A stretch of DNA of 64,000 nucleotides from Actinobacteria bacterium OV320 (GCA_001298545.1 LJCX01000005.1:124001-188000); one strand, 5' to 3'. Numbered from the stretch's first letter, positions 25,742 to 34,241 are shown. Numbers and translations are program-made. The notes: generated by a model not told the origin, from the letters alone.

Positions 25742-26548
25742 GTGAATATCCGCTCCCTCACTCGAGGCGACGGCGTGGTGATCGGAGCAGCGGTATTGCT
25801 GTTCATCGCGTCGTTCCTGGACACGTTCGACGGCTCCGGCAGTGACGTCCCGAACGCCTGGGACAACCTCGGCCTCGTAATGAGCATGTATCTCGGCGGA
25901 ATCATCGGTGCCGCCCTGATCGTCGTCGCCCGCGCGCTGCCGCAGCCGCGCAAGGTGGCCGGCATCGACCTGGGGCAGTTCGGTGTCGCGCTGACGGTCT
26001 TCGCCGCGTGGACGGCGTTCTGGACGATCATCGACCCGCTCGGTGCGTTCAGCGACACCTTCGGCAGCACCGACATCGAGACGGGCTCCGGTCTGATCCT
26101 GGGCCTGATCGCCGCGCTGCTGCTCGCCGCCGGCGCGGTCGCCACCCCGCTGGTGCCCGCCCTGCAGGCCGCCCTCGTACCGGCCCCCAGGCCGGCCGCC
26201 CCGCAGCCGTACGGCGCGCAGCCGCCCGCCGGTTACGGCTACCCGGGCGCCCCGCAGCAGCCGTCGGCGTTCGGCGGTCCGCCGCAGCAGGGCCAGCCGG
26301 GTCAGCCGCCGTTCGGCGCCCAGCCGGGTCCGGCGCAGCCGTCGGGCGGGGACTTCTCCCCGTTCTGGTTCGCCGTGCCGGTGCCGCGTCCGCTGTACGC
26401 GGAGGACGGCGCGCCGATGCCGATCGCCGAACTGGCGCCGGGCACCTGGTATCTCGCGGTCGAGCAGGGCGCCCAGGGTCTGGTCGCCCAGACCCAGGAC
26501 GGCCGCCGCGGTGTCCTGCGGGACGCGTCCGGCATCCAGCGCGGCTGA
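25742..26548 (+). CDS. Membrane protein with Pro/Gln/Gly-rich linker and small C-terminal domain
   Basis: 268 residues from a GTG at 25742, with GAAGGACC six bases upstream. The longer frame from 25697 adds a charged lead and is not preferred. Four hydrophobic helices occupy residues 10-140 (VVIGAAVLLFIASFLDTF, LIVVARALP, FGVALTVFAAWTAFWTII, LILGLIAALLLAAGAVATP). They are followed by a low-complexity Ala-Pro-Gln-Gly region (residues 145-210). The C-terminal 55 residues (PIAELAPGTWYLAVEQGAQG, VAQTQDGRRGVL) look like a small beta domain on the cytoplasmic side. No family assigned with confidence. Confidence 0.8.
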   Translation: MNIRSLTRGDGVVIGAAVLLFIASFLDTFDGSGSDVPNAWDNLGLVMSMYLGGIIGAALIVVARALPQPRKVAGIDLGQFGVALTVFAAWTAFWTIIDPLGAFSDTFGSTDIETGSGLILGLIAALLLAAGAVATPLVPALQAALVPAPRPAAPQPYGAQPPAGYGYPGAPQQPSAFGGPPQQGQPGQPPFGAQPGPAQPSGGDFSPFWFAVPVPRPLYAEDGAPMPIAELAPGTWYLAVEQGAQGLVAQTQDGRRGVLRDASGIQRG

Positions 26549-26574
26549 GCCCCGGCTCCCGCACCGCTTCACGC

Positions 26575-26606
26575 ACGGCCCCTCGCCCTTCCGGGCGGGG
26601 GGCCGT
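26575..26606 (+). terminator. Rho-independent-type hairpin after the membrane protein gene
   Basis: A 14-bp stem (ACGGCCCCTCGCCC with GGGCGGGGGGCCGT, one G-U pair) around a TTCC loop, 26 bases after the stop. It runs directly into the -35 box of the next gene. Confidence 0.8.
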
Positions 26607-26634
26607 TGTCGTACAGTCGCAGCCTTCCTATATC
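26606..26634 (+). promoter_or_regulatory. Predicted promoter of the LLM oxidoreductase gene
   Basis: TTGTCG at 26606-26611 and TATATC at 26629-26634 are separated by 17 bp. The -10 box touches the CTGAC inverted repeat at 26634, and the ribosome site AGGAGG follows it. Confidence 0.55.
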
Positions 26635-26648
26635 TGACACACCGTCAG
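26634..26648. promoter_or_regulatory. CTGAC-type inverted repeat at the LLM promoter
   Basis: CTGACACACCGTCAG, arms CTGAC/GTCAG. On the minus strand it reads CTGACGGTGTGTCAG, which matches sites at 34208 (CTGACGGTGTTTCAG) and 47273 (CTGACGGTTCATCAG). Placed between the -10 box and the start codon, it is well positioned for a repressor. Confidence 0.6.
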
Positions 26649-26657
26649 GAGGCGGGC

Positions 26658-27668
26658 ATGCGGCTCGGTCTGGCGCTCGGCTACTGGGGCCGCGGCCCCT
26701 CCCCCGACCACGTGGAGCTGGCGCGCGAGGCGGAACGGCTCGGTTACGCCTCCGTGTGGACGGCGGAGTCCTGGGGCTCGGACGCCTTCACGGCTCTCAC
26801 CTGGATCGCCACCCGCACCTCGACGATCGAACTGGGCACGGCGGTCGCGCAGATGGCGGCCCGCTCCCCCACCACGACCGCGATGCACGCCCTGACCCTG
26901 GACCATCTGTCCGGCGGCCGGATGATGCTCGGGCTCGGCCTGTCCGGCCCCCAGGTGGTGGAGGGCTGGTACGGCCGGCCGTTCCCCAAGTCCCCCCTGA
27001 CCGCGACCCGGGAGTACGTGGACGTGGTGCGCCAGGTGCTGCGCCGCCGGGCGCCGGTGGAACTGGACGGCCGCTTCCACTCCCACCCCTACCGCGGGCC
27101 GGACGCGACCGGCCTCGGCAGACCGCTCAGGTCCATCACCCACCCCCTGCGCCCCGACCTGCCGGTGCTGCTGGGCGCGGAGGGTCCGCGCAACGTCGCC
27201 CAGACCATCCGAATCGCCGACGGCTGGCTGCCGCTGTACTGGTCGCCCGACCGGCCGGAGGCCTACGGCCCGGCGGTGGCGGAGCTGCCCGACGGCTTCC
27301 GGGTCGCGCCCCTCGCCCAGGCACGGATCTGTGACGACGTCGGCGAGGGTCTGCTCCCCGTGAAGACCATGCTCGGCTTCTACATCGGCGGCATGGGCCA
27401 CGCCACCCGCAACTTCCACGCCGACCTGATGGCCCGCATGGGATACGAGGAGGAGGCCCGGCGCATCCAGGAACTGTTCCTGGCCGGGCGGCGCGAGGAG
27501 GCGGTACTGGCCGTCCCGGACGCCTTCGCCGACGAGATCTCCCTGGTCGGCCCGCGCGAACGCGTCGCCGAGCGGCTGGAGGCCTGGCGCAAGGGGCCGG
27601 TGACGGACCTGCTGGTCCTCGCCCCGGACCGGACGACGCTCCGGGTGCTGGCGGAGCTCAACTCATAG
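26658..27668 (+). CDS. LLM class F420-dependent oxidoreductase
   Basis: 336 residues from the ATG at 26658, behind AGGAGG. Luciferase-like monooxygenase fold: MRLGLALGYWGRGPSPDHVE, AERLGYASVWTAESWGSDAF, ELGTAVAQMAARSP, LGLGLSGPQVVEGWYG, VLLGAEGPRN and ADGWLPLYWSP. These fit the F420-binding Actinomycetes subgroup; the sequence recalls M. tuberculosis Rv3520c, which lies in the mycobacterial sterol region (comparison from memory). Substrate unknown. The promoter carries the same CTGACGG inverted repeat as two other steroid-type units in the window, so it may belong to that regulon. Confidence 0.88.
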   Translation: MRLGLALGYWGRGPSPDHVELAREAERLGYASVWTAESWGSDAFTALTWIATRTSTIELGTAVAQMAARSPTTTAMHALTLDHLSGGRMMLGLGLSGPQVVEGWYGRPFPKSPLTATREYVDVVRQVLRRRAPVELDGRFHSHPYRGPDATGLGRPLRSITHPLRPDLPVLLGAEGPRNVAQTIRIADGWLPLYWSPDRPEAYGPAVAELPDGFRVAPLAQARICDDVGEGLLPVKTMLGFYIGGMGHATRNFHADLMARMGYEEEARRIQELFLAGRREEAVLAVPDAFADEISLVGPRERVAERLEAWRKGPVTDLLVLAPDRTTLRVLAELNS

Positions 27669-27732
27669 CCACGGGCGAACGGAGAGCGAACACTCCACGT
27701 TTCAACCGGGATTCCGGGGCCAGACGGAAGTC

Positions 27733-28023
27733 ATGTCTCGATATCGCAGTGGTTCCAACTCCGCCGGAACGGTCATAGCGGTGGTCGCGGACGTCATGGC
27801 CGTCATCCTCGGGCTGTGGATCCTCATGTACCTGCTGGACGCCAACCGGGGCAACGACCTGGTCCAGTTCGTGCATGACGCGGCCAACTGGCTGGCCGGC
27901 TGGTCACGTGACCTGTTCACGTTCGACGAGGCGTGGGCGCGGGTGGTGGCGGGCTACGGCCTGGCAGCGGTCGTCTACCTGTTCATCGGTCACGCCATCG
28001 CCAACCGGGTCCACCGCCACTAA
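27733..28023 (+). CDS. Small membrane protein
   Basis: 96 residues from an ATG at 27733. Two hydrophobic helices, VIAVVADVMAVILGLWILMYLL and VVAGYGLAAVVYLFIGHAIA. Between them is a region of about 35 residues with a conserved-looking NRGNDLVQFVHDAANWLAGWSRDLFTFD, probably amphipathic. Both termini would be on the same side. Function unknown. The gene ends just before a terminator it shares with a convergent gene. Confidence 0.8.
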   Translation: MSRYRSGSNSAGTVIAVVADVMAVILGLWILMYLLDANRGNDLVQFVHDAANWLAGWSRDLFTFDEAWARVVAGYGLAAVVYLFIGHAIANRVHRH

Positions 28024-28030
28024 GGCAGCT

Positions 28031-28060
28031 CCCGGGGCGGGTCCGAAAACCCGTCCCGGG
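28031..28060. terminator. Bidirectional terminator between convergent genes
   Basis: An 11-bp stem (CCCGGGGCGGG with CCCGTCCCGGG, one G-U pair) around an A-rich loop TCCGAAAA. It ends 7 bases before the stop of the toroid-like gene. Confidence 0.8.
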
Positions 28061-28066
28061 ACCAGG

Positions 28067-29146
28067 TCAGGCGCAGCAGTCCGCCTCGAGCCCGGACAGC
28101 CCGGACGGCAGTTGCTCCCCGCCGAACACGGCGCAGGTGGCCTCGTGACCACCGAGGGCCGCCACGGCGAGCAGCAGCGACCCCGCGGTCCAGGTGGTCA
28201 GCTCCCGGGGCCAGATCGCCTCGTCCTCGAACACGAACCCCGTCCAGTACAGGCCCGACTCCGCGTCGCGCAGGTGCTGGATCGACTGAAGGATCTCCAG
28301 CGCCCGGTCGGACTCGCCCATCGCCCACAGTGCGAGGGCGAGTTCGGCCGACTCGCCGCCCGTCACCCACGGGTTGGGGACGACACAGCGCACGCCGAGA
28401 CCCGGGACCACGAACCGCTCCCACTCGGCCTCGATCCGGGACTTGGCCTCCGTGCCGGTCAACGCCCCGCCCAGCACCGGGTAGTACCAGTCCATCGAGT
28501 AGCGGTCCTTGTCCAGGAACCGCTCGGGGTGCCGGCGGATGGCGTGCCGCAGTGCCCCCACCGCCAACTCCCAGTCAGGCTGCGGCTCTTCGCGCTGCTC
28601 GGCGATGGCCAGCGCGCAGCGCAGTGCCTGGTGGACGGAGGAGGAGCCGGTGAGCAGCGCGTCGGCGGTCGGGGTGCCGTCGTCGTCGCGCCGCCAGCCG
28701 ATCTGGCCGCCGGGCTGCTGGAGCCGCAGCACGTACTCGACGGCCGCGAAGACGGCCGGCCACATGCGGTCCAGGAAGGTGTCGTCGCCGGTGGACAGGT
28801 AGTGGTGCCAGACGCCCACGGCTATGTAGGCGACGAAGTTCGTCTCCCGCCCCCGGTCGGTGACGTCGTCGAAGGCGCCGTCCGCGTACGCCGCGAACCA
28901 GGAACCGTCGTCGTTCTGGTGTCGGGCCAGCCAGGTGTACGCCCGCTCGGCGGCCTCGTGTTCGCCCGCGGCGTCCAGCGCCATCGCGGCCTCGGTGTGG
29001 TCCCACGGGTCGAGGTGATGGCCCCGGAACCACGGGATCGCGCCGTCCTCACGCTGTACGGCGAGGATGCCCGCGACGGTCTCGGCGGCCTGCTCGGCGG
29101 TGAGGACCCCGGGCAGGACGAGGTGTTCTGTCCGGGGTGTCGTCAC
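28067..29146 (-). CDS. Alpha/alpha-toroid (prenyltransferase/six-hairpin-like) protein
   Basis: 359 residues from a GTG at 29146 overlapping the methyltransferase stop (GTGA). Repeated helical hairpins carry W and G signatures: QREDGAIPWFRGHHLDPWDH, YTWLARHQNDDGSWFAAYADG, WHHYLSTGDDTFLDRMWPAV and LQSIQHLRDAESGLYWTG. These patterns fit the squalene-cyclase/prenyltransferase repeat or six-hairpin glycosidase fold; DDGSW resembles the QW motif. No N-terminal signal, so cytoplasmic. Third gene of a glycosyltransferase-methyltransferase operon facing the KstR-like regulator. A glycan- or lipid-modifying role is inferred from the partners. Confidence 0.78.
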   Translation of the reverse strand: MTTPRTEHLVLPGVLTAEQAAETVAGILAVQREDGAIPWFRGHHLDPWDHTEAAMALDAAGEHEAAERAYTWLARHQNDDGSWFAAYADGAFDDVTDRGRETNFVAYIAVGVWHHYLSTGDDTFLDRMWPAVFAAVEYVLRLQQPGGQIGWRRDDDGTPTADALLTGSSSVHQALRCALAIAEQREEPQPDWELAVGALRHAIRRHPERFLDKDRYSMDWYYPVLGGALTGTEAKSRIEAEWERFVVPGLGVRCVVPNPWVTGGESAELALALWAMGESDRALEILQSIQHLRDAESGLYWTGFVFEDEAIWPRELTTWTAGSLLLAVAALGGHEATCAVFGGEQLPSGLSGLEADCCA

Positions 29147-29976
29147 TTGGCGTCCGCCCCGGTCTTCTCGGCCTGCGCGGCCTTGTCCGCCTGCTCGGTC
29201 TTCTCCGCCTGCTCGGCGTTCTCGGCCTGCTCGGCGTTCGCTGCCTGCTCGGAGAGTCGCGGCAGGTGCGGCTTGGTCGCGTACGCCACGAAGCTCTTGC
29301 CGATGAGCGGGTTCAGCGCCTGCTCGGCGACCCGGGTGGCGAGGGGCTTCTTCATGATGTCCCAGACCAGCAGCTTGTGGTACGCCCGTACCGGCAGCGC
29401 CTTGTCGTTGTCGACACCGAAGGCGCACTTCAGCCACCAGTACGGCGAGTGCAGCGCGTGGGCGTGGTGGGTGCCGTACGGCTTCAGGCCCGCCTCGCGG
29501 ATCTTCGCGAGGAGCTCGTCCGCCCGGTAGATGCGGATGTGGCCGCCCTCGACCTCGTGGTAGGCGTCGGAGAGGGTCCAGCAGACCTTCTCGGGGCCGT
29601 AGCGCGGGACGGTGATGGCGATCCGGCCGCCCGGCCTGAGCACCCGCACCATCTCGGCGAGGACGCCCTTGTCGTCCGGGATGTGCTCCATGACCTCGGA
29701 GATGATCACGACGTCGAAGGACTCGTCGGGAAAGGGCAGGGCGAGCGCGTCGCCCTCCATGGCCGTCGCGGTGGCACCCTCGGGGGCCTCGCCGGCCTCC
29801 TTCATCGCCGCGAACCACTTGGCGACCTCGCGGATCTCCTCGGCGTTCTGGTCGAGGGCCACGACCTGCGCGCCGCGCCGGTAACACTCGAAGGCGTGCC
29901 GGCCGGCACCGCAGCCCAGGTCCAGGACTCGGTCGCCCGGGGCGAGCGGGAACCGGGAGAAGTCGACGGTCAGCAC
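29143..29976 (-). CDS. Class I SAM-dependent methyltransferase
   Basis: 277 residues from a GTG at 29976, just inside the end of the glycosyltransferase gene. Motif I is RVLDLGCGAGRHAFECYRRG, with the acidic residue in VALDQN, then GDALALPFPDESFDVVIISE and RVLRPGGRIAITVPRYG. These are typical of UbiE/COQ5-like enzymes (Methyltransf_11). The C-terminal 40 residues are a Glu/Gln/Ala/Lys run (EQAENAEQAEKTEQADKAAQ) that should be a charged helix. Together with the GT4 and toroid proteins it probably modifies one glycolipid or polysaccharide. Confidence 0.88.
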   Translation of the reverse strand: MLTVDFSRFPLAPGDRVLDLGCGAGRHAFECYRRGAQVVALDQNAEEIREVAKWFAAMKEAGEAPEGATATAMEGDALALPFPDESFDVVIISEVMEHIPDDKGVLAEMVRVLRPGGRIAITVPRYGPEKVCWTLSDAYHEVEGGHIRIYRADELLAKIREAGLKPYGTHHAHALHSPYWWLKCAFGVDNDKALPVRAYHKLLVWDIMKKPLATRVAEQALNPLIGKSFVAYATKPHLPRLSEQAANAEQAENAEQAEKTEQADKAAQAEKTGADAK

Positions 29977-31412
29977 GTGGCCCTGCTTTCGCGATCGCGA
30001 TCGGATGCTTCGGATACGGCGTCGGTGTCGGCACCGGCCCCGGCACCGACGGACTCGACGGCTGCGGGGGCGGCGGACGCCGCGGAAGCCTCGGCGACCC
30101 GTGGGCGACCGCGGTCGGCTATCGCCTCGCGGTACCGGGCCACGGTCCCCTCGGCGGCGCGCGCCCAGGTGAACCGTTCGAGCACCCGTTGCCGTCCGGC
30201 CGCACCGAGCCGGGCCCGCAACTCCGGGTCGCCCAGCAGTCGTCCGAGACCCGTGGCCAGCGCGCCGGAGTCGCCCGGCGGCACGGCCAGGCAGGTCTCG
30301 CCGTCGCGCCCGGCGACCTCGGGGATCGCCCCGCCGGTCGTGGCGAGCAGCGGGGTGCCCGTGGCCATGGCCTCGGCGGCCGGCAGCGAGAAGCCCTCGT
30401 ACAGCGACGGCACGCAGGCGACCTCCGCCGAGCGGACCAGGTCGACCAGTTCGGCGTCGGAGATGCCCTTGACGAACTCGACGGCGCCTTCGAGGCCGTA
30501 CCGCTCGATCGCCTGGGCGACCGGCCCCTCCTGCGGGCGCTTGCCGACGACGACGAGATGGGCGTGCGGGTGCTCGGTGCGCACCTTGGCCAGCGCCTCG
30601 ACGAGGAAGACCAGGCCCTTGAGCGGGACGTCCGCGCTGGACGTCGTCACGATCCGGCCCGGTACGACGGCCACGGCGGGGTTCGGCGAGAACAGGTCGG
30701 TGTCGGCACCGATGTGGATGACGTGGACGCGGTCGTCGCGGACGCCGAGGTGGTCGACGATCTCCTGGCGGGAGGTGCCGGAGACGGTGAGCACGGACGG
30801 CAGCCTGCGCGCGACCCGCTTCTGCATCCGGGTGAACGCGTACCAGCGGCGCACGGAGTACCGACGCCGCCGCCCTTCGGCCGCGTCCAGCTCCAACTGC
30901 CGGTCGACGGTGATGGGGTGGTGGATGGTGGTGACGAGGGGCGCGCCGATGTCCCCCAGCAGCCCGTATCCCAGGGTCTGGTTGTCGTGCACGATGTCGA
31001 ACTCACCGCTGCGCGCGCGGAGATGGCGGCGGGCCCGCAGCGAGAAGGTCAGCGGCTCGGGGAAGCCGCCGGTCCACATCGTGGCGACCTCGAGGGCGTC
31101 GACCCAGTCGCGGTACTCGCCGCGCTTCGGGGTGCGGAAAGGATCCGGCTGACGGTAGAGGTCGAGGCTGGGCAGCTCGGTGAGGGTGAGACGGTCGTCG
31201 TGGCCCGGGTCCAGCACCGGATAGGGCTGGGAACCGATCACCTCGACGCGGTGACCGAGACGGGCGAGCTCACGCGAGAGATGGCGTACGTAGACACCCT
31301 GGCCCCCGCAGAACGGGTTCCCCTTATAGGTGAGGAGAGCGATGTCGAGCGATCTCCCGCCGTCGGCGGCGAGGTCCTGCCGGGGCCCTGCCTGACTGGC
31401 CTCAGCGGTCAC
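29970..31412 (-). CDS. Glycosyltransferase family 4
   Basis: 480 residues from a GTG at 31412. GT-B fold: N-terminal ALLTYKGNPFCGGQGVYVRHL with the acceptor-side Gly loop and HDNQTLGYGLL. The C-terminal nucleotide-sugar site has SVLTVSGTSRQEIV, RIVTTSSADVPLKGL, and the E-x7-E element EGFSLPAAEAMATGTPLLAT. The last 40 residues are low-complexity Ala/Glu. It is first in a three-gene operon (GT4, methyltransferase, toroid) and divergent from the KstR-like gene, sharing its operator. It could transfer a sugar to a lipid or polymer. Linkage to steroid regulation is by position only. Confidence 0.88.
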   Translation of the reverse strand: MTAEASQAGPRQDLAADGGRSLDIALLTYKGNPFCGGQGVYVRHLSRELARLGHRVEVIGSQPYPVLDPGHDDRLTLTELPSLDLYRQPDPFRTPKRGEYRDWVDALEVATMWTGGFPEPLTFSLRARRHLRARSGEFDIVHDNQTLGYGLLGDIGAPLVTTIHHPITVDRQLELDAAEGRRRRYSVRRWYAFTRMQKRVARRLPSVLTVSGTSRQEIVDHLGVRDDRVHVIHIGADTDLFSPNPAVAVVPGRIVTTSSADVPLKGLVFLVEALAKVRTEHPHAHLVVVGKRPQEGPVAQAIERYGLEGAVEFVKGISDAELVDLVRSAEVACVPSLYEGFSLPAAEAMATGTPLLATTGGAIPEVAGRDGETCLAVPPGDSGALATGLGRLLGDPELRARLGAAGRQRVLERFTWARAAEGTVARYREAIADRGRPRVAEASAASAAPAAVESVGAGAGADTDAVSEASDRDRESRATC

Positions 31413-31465
31413 TCCGGGCCCCCTTCTGCCTGCATTGTCCCGCGAGACTACGACGGGACGCTAAT

Positions 31466-31481
31466 CTAGAACAAGTTTCAG
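31466..31481. promoter_or_regulatory. KstR-type operator between GT4 operon and TetR gene
   Basis: CTAGAACAAGTTTCAG contains TAGAACAAGTTTCA, an exact fit to TnnAACnnGTTnnA. It lies 53 bp from the GT4 start and 140 bp before the regulator's start, as expected for autoregulation plus control of the divergent operon. Confidence 0.72.
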
Positions 31482-31621
31482 ACTTGATCGTTCGGGAGGC
31501 TCTGAATCTACCGGCAGGTAGGAGAGCTGTGAGCAGTGGATCAGGTGATTCACACCACGGCCGACCGCCCCGCCGAGCTGTGCGCCCACTGAGCCTCACC
31601 GACTGTCACGGAACGGGACCC

Positions 31622-32257
31622 ATGTCTGCGGAAGCCAGCACTCAGCACCCTGCCCACTCCCCGCTCACCCAGCGGCAGGAGGAGCGTCGGCGCCGCATCC
31701 TGCACGCGAGCGCTCAGTTGGCCAGCCGGGGCGGGTTCGACGCGGTGCAGATGCGGGAGGTCGCGGAGTCCTCACAGGTCGCCCTGGGCACGCTCTACCG
31801 CTACTTCCCCTCCAAGGTGCACCTGCTGGTCGCCACGATGCAGGACCAGCTCGATCACATGCACGGCACGCTGCGGAAGAAGCCCCCGACGGGCGAGCGG
31901 GCGGCGGACCGCGTCGCGGAGACCCTGATGCGCGCCTTCCGCGCCCTCCAGCGCGAGCCGCATCTGGCGGACGCGATGGTCCGCGCGCTGACCTTCGCCG
32001 ACCGCAGCGTCTCACCGGAGGTCGACCAGGTCTCCCGTCAGACGACGGCGATCATCCTCGACTCGATGGGCCTGACCGATCCCACCCCGGAGCAGCTCTC
32101 GGCGGTCCGCGTCATCGAGCACACCTGGCACTCGGCGCTCATCACCTGGCTGTCGGGGCGCGCGTCCATCGCCCAGGTGCGGATCGACATCGAGACGGTG
32201 TGCAAGCTGATCGACGTGACGGACCCCGGACAGCACACGAGCAGGACCCACGAGTAG
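31622..32257 (+). CDS. kstR: TetR family regulator, KstR-like
   Basis: 211 residues from the ATG at 31622 (GGAACGGG upstream). A longer frame from a TTG at 31484 would begin inside the operator region and is rejected. The DNA-binding part RRRRILHASAQLASRGGFDAV then QMREVAESSQVALGTLYRYF, PSKVHLLVATM, is nearly identical to M. tuberculosis KstR (VQMRAVADRADVAVGTLYRYF, PSKVHLLVSAL, from memory). The ligand domain also follows it (MVRALTFADRSVSPEVDQV, then HSALITWLSGRAS). KstR represses cholesterol catabolism genes and is released by a CoA thioester of a sterol side-chain acid. Four candidate operators in the window make it the likely controller of the scattered steroid genes. Confidence 0.85.
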   Translation: MSAEASTQHPAHSPLTQRQEERRRRILHASAQLASRGGFDAVQMREVAESSQVALGTLYRYFPSKVHLLVATMQDQLDHMHGTLRKKPPTGERAADRVAETLMRAFRALQREPHLADAMVRALTFADRSVSPEVDQVSRQTTAIILDSMGLTDPTPEQLSAVRVIEHTWHSALITWLSGRASIAQVRIDIETVCKLIDVTDPGQHTSRTHE

Positions 32258-32486
32258 GACACACGAACAGGACGCACAAAGGGACCTACGAGACGACGAG
32301 GGTTTCCTTCAGATCCTGTCCCGCGACCTTCAGGTCCCTCGGTCCGTCCGTCGACGTCGGCCTCGGCGGATGCCTTCGCGTCACGCAGAAGTCGGCTACT
32401 CCGGTCGGACCCCCTCATTCGCCTCGTAGGCCACTACCAGGATAAACCGCCCCAAACCTGACGCAATACTCCGCCGGAAGATTTCT

Positions 32487-32720
32487 TCACTCCTCCGGCG
32501 GGAACACCGCCTCCCCGCTGCCCACCAGCGTGAGCATGATCGCCTCCACCGGGCAGCTCTCCGCCGCCGCCAGCACCCGCTCGTTGGCGTCCATGTCCGG
32601 GTCGGCCGGGTGGGACTGGCGCGCGGTGTCGAGCCGGAAGCCGTCGGGCGCGTGGTGGATGCACTGGGCGGATCCGATGCACAGGGACCGGTCCACCTCG
32701 ACGTGCCAACGATCCCCCAT
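32487..32720 (-). CDS. 3Fe-4S type ferredoxin
   Basis: 77 residues from 32720. Cysteines in DRSLCIGSAQCIHHAPDGF and ESCPVEAI form the C-x5-C ... CP arrangement of the single-cluster [3Fe-4S] ferredoxins that feed electrons to Streptomyces P450s. It starts 6 bp after the aldehyde dehydrogenase stop, so it is cotranscribed with it. The likely electron acceptor is a P450 such as the CYP125 located 13 kb away; the pairing is inferred from shared operator types. Confidence 0.9.
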   Translation of the reverse strand: MGDRWHVEVDRSLCIGSAQCIHHAPDGFRLDTARQSHPADPDMDANERVLAAAESCPVEAIMLTLVGSGEAVFPPEE

Positions 32721-32726
32721 GGCCCG

Positions 32727-34184
32727 TCAGCCCTCCCATCCCGCCGGCAGGTGGATCATCTTGTGCTCGAGGTACTCGCCGAAGCCCTCGGGCCCGAACT
32801 CCCGCCCCAGCCCGGAGTTCTTGTAGCCGCCGAACGGCCCGAGCATGTCGAGGCTGAAGGTGTTCACCGAGTACGTCCCGGTACGGACCTGCCGGGCGAC
32901 CTCGATGCCGTGCTCGACGTCGGCCGTCCACACGCTGCCGCTGAGCCCGTAGTCGGAGTCGTTCGCGATCTTCAGCGCCTCGGACTCGTCGCCGTAGGGC
33001 AGCAGGCAGATCACCGGCCCGAAGATCTCCTCGCGGGCGATCCGCATGGAGTTGTCGACGTCACCGAACAGCGTCGGTTCCACGTACCAGCCGCGCTCCA
33101 GACCCGGCGGGCGCCCCCCGCCCGTGAGGATCTTCGCGCCCTCCTCCTGCCCGATCCTGATGTAGTCGAGGTTCCGGCGCTGCTGCCGCTCCGCCACCAG
33201 CGGGCCGACCTGCGTCGCCGGGTCCAGCGGGTCGCCGACGACCAGTGCGGCCGCCGCGGCGGTGAAGGCGTCCGCGAACTCGTCGTAGCGCGAGCGCGGC
33301 AGGAGGATGCGGGTCTGGGCCACGCAGGCCTGCCCGTTGTTCATCCAGGCGGCGGAGACGACCCCGGGGACGGACGTGGCGATGTCCGCGTCCGGCAGGA
33401 CGACGGCCGCCGACTTGCCGCCGAGCTCCAGGGTCACGCGGGTCAGGTTCCTGGACGCCACCTCCATGACCCGCTTGCCGGCCGCGACCGAGCCGGTGAA
33501 CGACACCTTGTCCACGCCCGGATGCCCGACCAGGTACTCGCTCACCTCACGGTCCGCCGGCAGGATCGACAGCACGCCCTCCGGCAGCCCCGCCTCCCGC
33601 GCGATCTCGGCCAGCAGATACGCGTCCAGCGGCGACTCCGGCGACGGCTTCAGCACCACCGTGCAGCCGGTGAGCAGCGCGGGCGCGAGCTTGGCGGCCG
33701 CGACGAACTGCGGAACGTTCCAGGGGACGACGGCCGCGACCACCCCCACGGGCTCGCGCCGCACGAGGATCTTCCCGAGCACGCCGTCGCGCCGCTCCTC
33801 GTAGGTGAAGCCACGCGCGACGGTGATCGCCGCGTCCCACACCATCATCGCGCCGAGGGCCTGCGCGAGGACGCTCCAGGAGTACGGGGAGCCGTTCTCG
33901 GAGGAGATCACCCGGGCGATCTCCTCGTGCCGCAGCGCGATGCCGTCCTTGATGCGGGTGACGACGTCGATCCGCTCGTCGAGCGACAACCGGGGCCAGG
34001 GCCCCTCGTCGAAGGCCCGCCGCGCCGCGGCGACCGCCCGGTCCACGTCACCGGCCGACGCGTGCGGCACCCGCCCGATGACCTCCTCGGTGTGCGGCGA
34101 GACGACCTCGATGACGTCCTTGCCCAGGGGGTCGATCAGTTCCCCACCGATGAACAGCTGTCCGTGTTCCACGAGCTCGGCCAT
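32727..34184 (-). CDS. Aldehyde dehydrogenase family protein
   Basis: 485 residues from the ATG at 34184 (GTG at 34190 possible, adding two residues). All catalytic features are present: PWNVPQ, the KPSPESP loop, GSVAAGKRV, LELGGKSAAVVL with the general-base Glu, NNGQACVAQTR with the nucleophilic Cys at about residue 287, and EEIFGPV. It oxidises an aldehyde to an acid with NAD(P)+. Followed by a ferredoxin gene and preceded by a CTAGAAC site shared with the MBL gene. It could take the sterol C26 aldehyde to the acid, in line with KstR-type control; the substrate is inference. Confidence 0.91.
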   Translation of the reverse strand: MAELVEHGQLFIGGELIDPLGKDVIEVVSPHTEEVIGRVPHASAGDVDRAVAAARRAFDEGPWPRLSLDERIDVVTRIKDGIALRHEEIARVISSENGSPYSWSVLAQALGAMMVWDAAITVARGFTYEERRDGVLGKILVRREPVGVVAAVVPWNVPQFVAAAKLAPALLTGCTVVLKPSPESPLDAYLLAEIAREAGLPEGVLSILPADREVSEYLVGHPGVDKVSFTGSVAAGKRVMEVASRNLTRVTLELGGKSAAVVLPDADIATSVPGVVSAAWMNNGQACVAQTRILLPRSRYDEFADAFTAAAAALVVGDPLDPATQVGPLVAERQQRRNLDYIRIGQEEGAKILTGGGRPPGLERGWYVEPTLFGDVDNSMRIAREEIFGPVICLLPYGDESEALKIANDSDYGLSGSVWTADVEHGIEVARQVRTGTYSVNTFSLDMLGPFGGYKNSGLGREFGPEGFGEYLEHKMIHLPAGWEG

Positions 34185-34207
34185 GACCACTGCCTTCGTC
34201 TGCGTTT

Positions 34208-34222
34208 CTGACGGTGTTTCAG
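34208..34222. promoter_or_regulatory. CTGACGG-type inverted repeat upstream of ALDH
   Basis: CTGACGGTGTTTCAG, extended by TTT and AAA on either side into 7-bp arms. It is only 3 bases from the CTAGAAC site at 34226. The same repeat type stands at the LLM gene and at cyp125. Confidence 0.6.
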
Positions 34223-34225
34223 AAA

Positions 34226-34241
34226 CTGATACCAGTTCTAG
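34226..34241. promoter_or_regulatory. KstR-type operator between ALDH and MBL genes
   Basis: On the minus strand it reads CTAGAACTGGTATCAG, one base off the KstR box (GTA for GTT). It is 42 bp from the ALDH start and 35 bp from the MBL start, so it may serve both. Confidence 0.62.

Noticed and set aside
31484..31621. N-terminal extension of the KstR-like protein from a TTG at 31484
   Set aside because: It would start within a few bases of the operator and has no similarity to KstR; the ATG at 31622 fits the family length.
28067..34190. Secondary-metabolite gene cluster (GT, methyltransferase, P450-type ferredoxin)
   Set aside because: No synthase, NRPS or PKS core gene; operator pattern and protein types fit a sterol regulon better.
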